DNA from: Polyangium sp. 15x6
Lineage (GTDB): Bacteria > Myxococcota_A > Polyangia > Polyangiales > Polyangiaceae
Assembly (NCBI RefSeq): GCF_029960785.1
Contig: NZ_JASBQE010000011.1
Location: forward strand, 1-64,000
DNA length: 64,000 nt
Direction: 5' to 3'
Below the pieces are notes generated by a model. That model saw nothing but the letters and a program-made list of their open reading frames with translations. It did not search any database and had not been told where the DNA came from. This document shows, piece by piece, positions 61,204-64,000 of the stretch. How positions within the stretch are numbered: the first letter of the stretch is position 1; each line of letters opens with the position of its first letter. The position numbers and the translations under genes are program-made.

Positions 61204-63614
61204 GATTCCCCCGGGGGGTTTGGGGGCGCAGCTTGGCTTGTCCAAGCGGAGTCCCCATCGTCCGATGCGCGCGCGAGGGCGAGCGATTCGAGCGGTAAGC
61301 CGGTGCGCGCGACGACGAGCAGGATCGAATCGGGATCCGGCGAGAGGGCCCGCACATCCCAGGCGCCCTCGAAGCCGCCCTCGGCGAGCGCGGCGTCGAC
61401 GAGCTTGCGCGCCTCGGGCGGCGCGAAGAGGAGGCGGAGCGGCGCGGGGGCCTCGGCCGCGTATTTCGGGGCGAGCTCGAGGCCGGGCGAGAGCTTGAGG
61501 AAGAGGCGGCGGAGGAAGCTCTTCGCGGAAGATTCGGCGGCCTTGTGCAGCGCGGATTTGCCTTCCTCGAAGGGCGAGGTTTTCTCGAAGGATTCGAGCT
61601 CGGCGTGGCAAAAGGCGACGAGGTCGTCGTGCGCGGCGAACGGCGCCTCGGTCCAGGGGCGCTCGGCGAGGCTCTCGCGGAGCCAGCGCTCGGCCGCAGC
61701 GCTCGGCTCGGGCGGGCGGATTTCGGCGTAAATGGCGTCGACGTCGTCGGGGCCGACGATGGTCGCGTGGAGGACCGAGGAGGAAAGAAGGCCGCCGGAA
61801 AAGAGATTTCGTTCGCCCTCGTGTTCTTCGCGGTGCAGCGCGCGATCGGCGGCGGCGAGGGCCGCGCGTGTGGCTTCGAGGGCGGCGATGGTTTGCTCGA
61901 TGCGGCCGAGCAGGTGCGCGAGGACGCGCTGTACCCAGAGGAGGCGCGCGTAATGCAAGCGGCGCTCGTAATGGCCGACGAGGTCCTCGCGGATGTGGCG
62001 CGCGATCGACTGCGCGAGGTCGTCCCGGGCCTCGCAGGCCCAGTTGTGATGGCGTTTGCGGTGCTTCCAGAGTCGATAACCCGTCGAATACGCCGAGACC
62101 GCGGCGCCGGCGAGGAGCGGAACCGGCGCAGTGAAGAAGGGGCGGAGGCGGCCGCTGGGCAAAGCCGAGACGGCGTCGAAGAAGGGTGGAAATGGGGCGA
62201 GCAGGGCGCGATAGGAGGAGACGAGCACGCCCGAAAGGAGGAGCGCGGAGACGAGGCCGAGCGCGGCGCCGAGGACGACCATGCGGCGCGGGCGCGGGCG
62301 ATGAGAGATGGCCTCCTCCAGCGCGGCGAGTTTTTCCGCGAGCGGCGAGGGCGGGAGTGGCGAGAGCTCGGGAGCTTCGATCGCGCGGACGACCTCGTCG
62401 AGATAGCCCTTCGCGCGGGTGCGTGCGTCCCGTAAAACCAGGAGGGCCCGCGCGTGGCCCGTGGGGCGCTCGGCGACGAGCTCGGCGACACTCGTCTCGA
62501 TGGCGCGCTCGCCGCCTTCGAGGCGGACCTTGCCGCGCTGTTCGAGGGCGGCCGCGAGTTTGTCCATGCGGAACCGCTCGACCTCGTCCCGAAACGCGCC
62601 GATCGTGGCCTCGGCGCGCGCCCGGAAGAGCGAGCCGAACTTGCGTTCGAGGAGCGTCTCGGGGTCGTCGTCCCATTCGATCGGAGGGACGTCGATCGTG
62701 GGCGGCCCGAGCAAATCGGCGAGCGGCTCGGCCTCGGCGAGCTCGGTGTCGAGGCGGCTCTGCGTGGGGACGAGCGGCGGGGCGAGGGAGGCGATGTCGA
62801 GCGCGGCCGGATCGACGGGGGCGCGGAGGAGCGCGAGGATCTCGCGGCCGAGGCGCGCGGCAGCGATACGGGAGAGCGCCGCGTGATCGAAGGCGAGGCT
62901 CGCGCAGGCGAAGGTGGCGAAGGTGCCGGGCGGGCCGTCGTCCTCGACGAGGCGGCGCACGCCGCGATCGTCGTCGCGTACCTGCGACAAGCAGAGCGTC
63001 GAGAGGAATGCCGCGAAGGAGCGGACCATCTCGGCGCGGGAGAGGAGGTATTTGCCGCTCTGGTCCTCGACGAGATAGACGCGGCCGCCGAGGCGCGCGC
63101 GGGCCGAGGACGCGGTTTGTCGGGACAGGTCGGCGAGGGAGGAGGCCGCGCGCGCCATGGCGGCCCGGTCGCCGGTGCGGGGGCAAAAGAGCAAGGGGCA
63201 AACGACGAGCGCGCCGTCACCCGAGCGCAGGATGGCCGAGAAGGCGCGGCGCAGGCCCGAAGCGAGCGCGGCGGCGAGGGGCGCGACGAGGGGCGCGACA
63301 GAGGGCTCGCCGAGGTCGGCGACGACGAGGATGTCGCAAAGCGGGCCGCGTGGGTCGGTCGGGGACGAGGAGCCGAGGTAATGGCCGACGTCGAGGAGCG
63401 CGGCGAGGGCGTCCTCGGCGCGCTTCACGACCGGGGAGTACGGGTCCTTTGCATTCGGATCGAGGGCCGCGCCGTCGGGTTTGCCCTCCTCGCCCACGGC
63501 GATTTCGAGCGCGACGAGCGAGGCGCCGCGAGCCGCGCGCGCGACGTCACGGCCGAAGGCGCCCACGCCGACGAGCAGCGTGGGACGCCTCGTTCGATCG
63601 TCGATCACGCGCAC
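61200..63614 (-). CDS. Tubulin-like N-domain membrane protein
   Basis: An 804-residue protein. Residues 10-30 (RRPTLLVGVGAFGRDVARAA) start a Rossmann-like domain with a Gly-rich loop. The next ~240 residues follow the order of tubulin/FtsZ-like proteins of the Tubulin_2 group: DILVVADLGEPSVAPLVAPL, GGRVYLVEDQSGKYLLSRAEM, AAFLSTLCLSQ, TFATFACASLAFDHAAL. Similarity is weak and the GTPase signature is not obvious, so the call is tentative. Two hydrophobic helices lie near 444-466 and 490-512, so the C-terminal ~290 residues are cut off from the N-domain by the membrane hairpin. A GTG at 63614 starts the gene. The stop overlaps the helicase start in GTGA, so the two are translationally coupled. 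Confidence 0.55.
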   Translation of the reverse strand: MRVIDDRTRRPTLLVGVGAFGRDVARAARGASLVALEIAVGEEGKPDGAALDPNAKDPYSPVVKRAEDALAALLDVGHYLGSSSPTDPRGPLCDILVVADLGEPSVAPLVAPLAAALASGLRRAFSAILRSGDGALVVCPLLFCPRTGDRAAMARAASSLADLSRQTASSARARLGGRVYLVEDQSGKYLLSRAEMVRSFAAFLSTLCLSQVRDDDRGVRRLVEDDGPPGTFATFACASLAFDHAALSRIAAARLGREILALLRAPVDPAALDIASLAPPLVPTQSRLDTELAEAEPLADLLGPPTIDVPPIEWDDDPETLLERKFGSLFRARAEATIGAFRDEVERFRMDKLAAALEQRGKVRLEGGERAIETSVAELVAERPTGHARALLVLRDARTRAKGYLDEVVRAIEAPELSPLPPSPLAEKLAALEEAISHRPRPRRMVVLGAALGLVSALLLSGVLVSSYRALLAPFPPFFDAVSALPSGRLRPFFTAPVPLLAGAAVSAYSTGYRLWKHRKRHHNWACEARDDLAQSIARHIREDLVGHYERRLHYARLLWVQRVLAHLLGRIEQTIAALEATRAALAAADRALHREEHEGERNLFSGGLLSSSVLHATIVGPDDVDAIYAEIRPPEPSAAAERWLRESLAERPWTEAPFAAHDDLVAFCHAELESFEKTSPFEEGKSALHKAAESSAKSFLRRLFLKLSPGLELAPKYAAEAPAPLRLLFAPPEARKLVDAALAEGGFEGAWDVRALSPDPDSILLVVARTGLPLESLALARASDDGDSAWTSQAAPPNPPGES

Positions 63615-63629
63615 GCGCCCCCCGGGGCC

Positions 63630-63998
63630 TCAGAGCCCTTTTTCCCGGCGGAACACCACGATGCATTCGAGCTCGCGGGCGAGGTGTTCGAGCTCGGGTT
63701 TGCCGCCCGCCCCGTCGGCGAGTTTGACCAGGCGCTCGATGTCGGTGACGTGCGCTTCGAGGCGCGAGGCGAGCTCGGCGTGATTGCGGTCCTCCTCGAT
63801 CTTGAGGAGGTGCGCCGCATACGCGCGACGCACCCAGGTCTTCTGCGCGTCGACGCGGCCGCGATAACTCGTGAATGCCTGGTCGCGGAATTTGCCGAGC
63901 TTGCGGCGGTCCTCCGGGAGATCGGGGTCCTCGATCCAGTAGACGCCGTCGGCACGGCGGATGACGCCGAAGCAAACCGCGAGCGTGAAATCACGCAT
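63630..63998 (-). CDS. Hypothetical protein, possibly truncated by the window edge
   Basis: At least 122 residues from an ATG at 63998, two bases from the end of the window, so the true start may be outside. The part seen is soluble and helical: TLAVCFGVIRRADGVYW, then IEDPDLPEDRRKLG, WVRRAYAAHLLKIEEDRN, and a C-terminus ending CIVVFRREKGL. There are no membrane helices. I do not recognise the family. The stop lies 15 bp upstream of the tubulin-like gene start, on the same strand, so it is very likely part of the helicase operon. Confidence 0.5.
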   Translation of the reverse strand: MRDFTLAVCFGVIRRADGVYWIEDPDLPEDRRKLGKFRDQAFTSYRGRVDAQKTWVRRAYAAHLLKIEEDRNHAELASRLEAHVTDIERLVKLADGAGGKPELEHLARELECIVVFRREKGL

Positions 63999-64000
63999 GT

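Noticed and set aside
61204-63201. Apparent extension joining the helicase gene to upstream sequence
   Set aside because: It is the out-of-frame version of the tubulin-like gene. The GTG at 61203, overlapping the stop of that gene, begins a membrane-helix N-terminus.
57754-63614. DISARM defence system
   Set aside because: A DUF1998 domain is present, but there is no DrmA, DrmC phospholipase-D-like gene or DNA methyltransferase, and the DUF1998 is fused to a membrane-anchored helicase.

Overview
The window looks like chromosomal DNA of a myxobacterium, most likely from the Polyangiales/Sorangiineae side. Base composition is very GC-rich almost throughout. There are many secreted lipoproteins with Gly/Ser linkers after the lipobox cysteine, a surface protein with a MYXO-CTERM-like tail, a MopE-type cysteine-rich surface protein and an FHA-fused sigma-54 activator. 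This assignment is inference from gene style, not from a marker gene. I saw no rRNA, tRNA, CRISPR array, insertion sequence or prophage.

Layout. 1-2.3 kb: the end of a Pro-rich membrane protein and two Cys-rich lipoproteins. 2.4-8.6 kb: a minus-strand housekeeping run of pssA, a small unknown gene, a CcsA/HemX-type membrane protein, hemA, hemC and a GH57 branching enzyme. 8.9-16.6 kb: an XRE regulator with a lysine-rich tail, an alpha/beta-hydrolase-fold protein that has lost its catalytic triad, an AAA-type ATPase, a HEAT-repeat protein and an ABC exporter cassette. 16.6-21 kb: a TPR-CHAT protease with a surface-anchor tail, whose start codon overlaps that of a divergent PHB-depolymerase-type lipoprotein. 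21-24 kb: a doubly frameshifted pseudogene, a C-rich gap with a G-quadruplex motif, and two small genes. 24-29 kb: a di-haem peroxidase, then a candidate signalling cluster (acyl-amino-acid/autoinducer-synthase-like GNAT enzyme, haem-oxygenase-like diiron enzyme, GAF-LuxR regulator). 29-40 kb: the FHA sigma-54 activator with repeats upstream, a predicted papain/calpain-like protease, the Pnkp-Hen1 RNA-repair pair, a MopE/TSP3-type surface protein and a PARG-like macrodomain protein. 40-56 kb: mostly envelope proteins (VIT-vWA lipoprotein, beta-propeller lipoprotein with a poly-Glu tract, L,D-transpeptidase, several lipoproteins, PHP-domain lipoprotein) plus a Uma2-like nuclease and a CBS protein.

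56-64 kb is the most unusual part. A minus-strand gene run carries (a) a membrane protein with a tubulin-like N-terminal region, translationally coupled to a membrane-anchored protein related to Hrq1/MrfA (DUF1998) helicases whose DEAH motif is degenerate, and (b) directly downstream, an overlapping gene pair encoding an OLD/RecF-type ATPase and a TOPRIM protein, with visibly lower GC. I read this as a probable defence or nucleic-acid-processing island. The membrane helicase/tubulin-like module matches no system I can name and is the best candidate here for something undescribed.

Start sites were chosen from ribosome-binding sequences, signal peptides and family alignments known to me. No database search was run, so family names rest on motif recognition.
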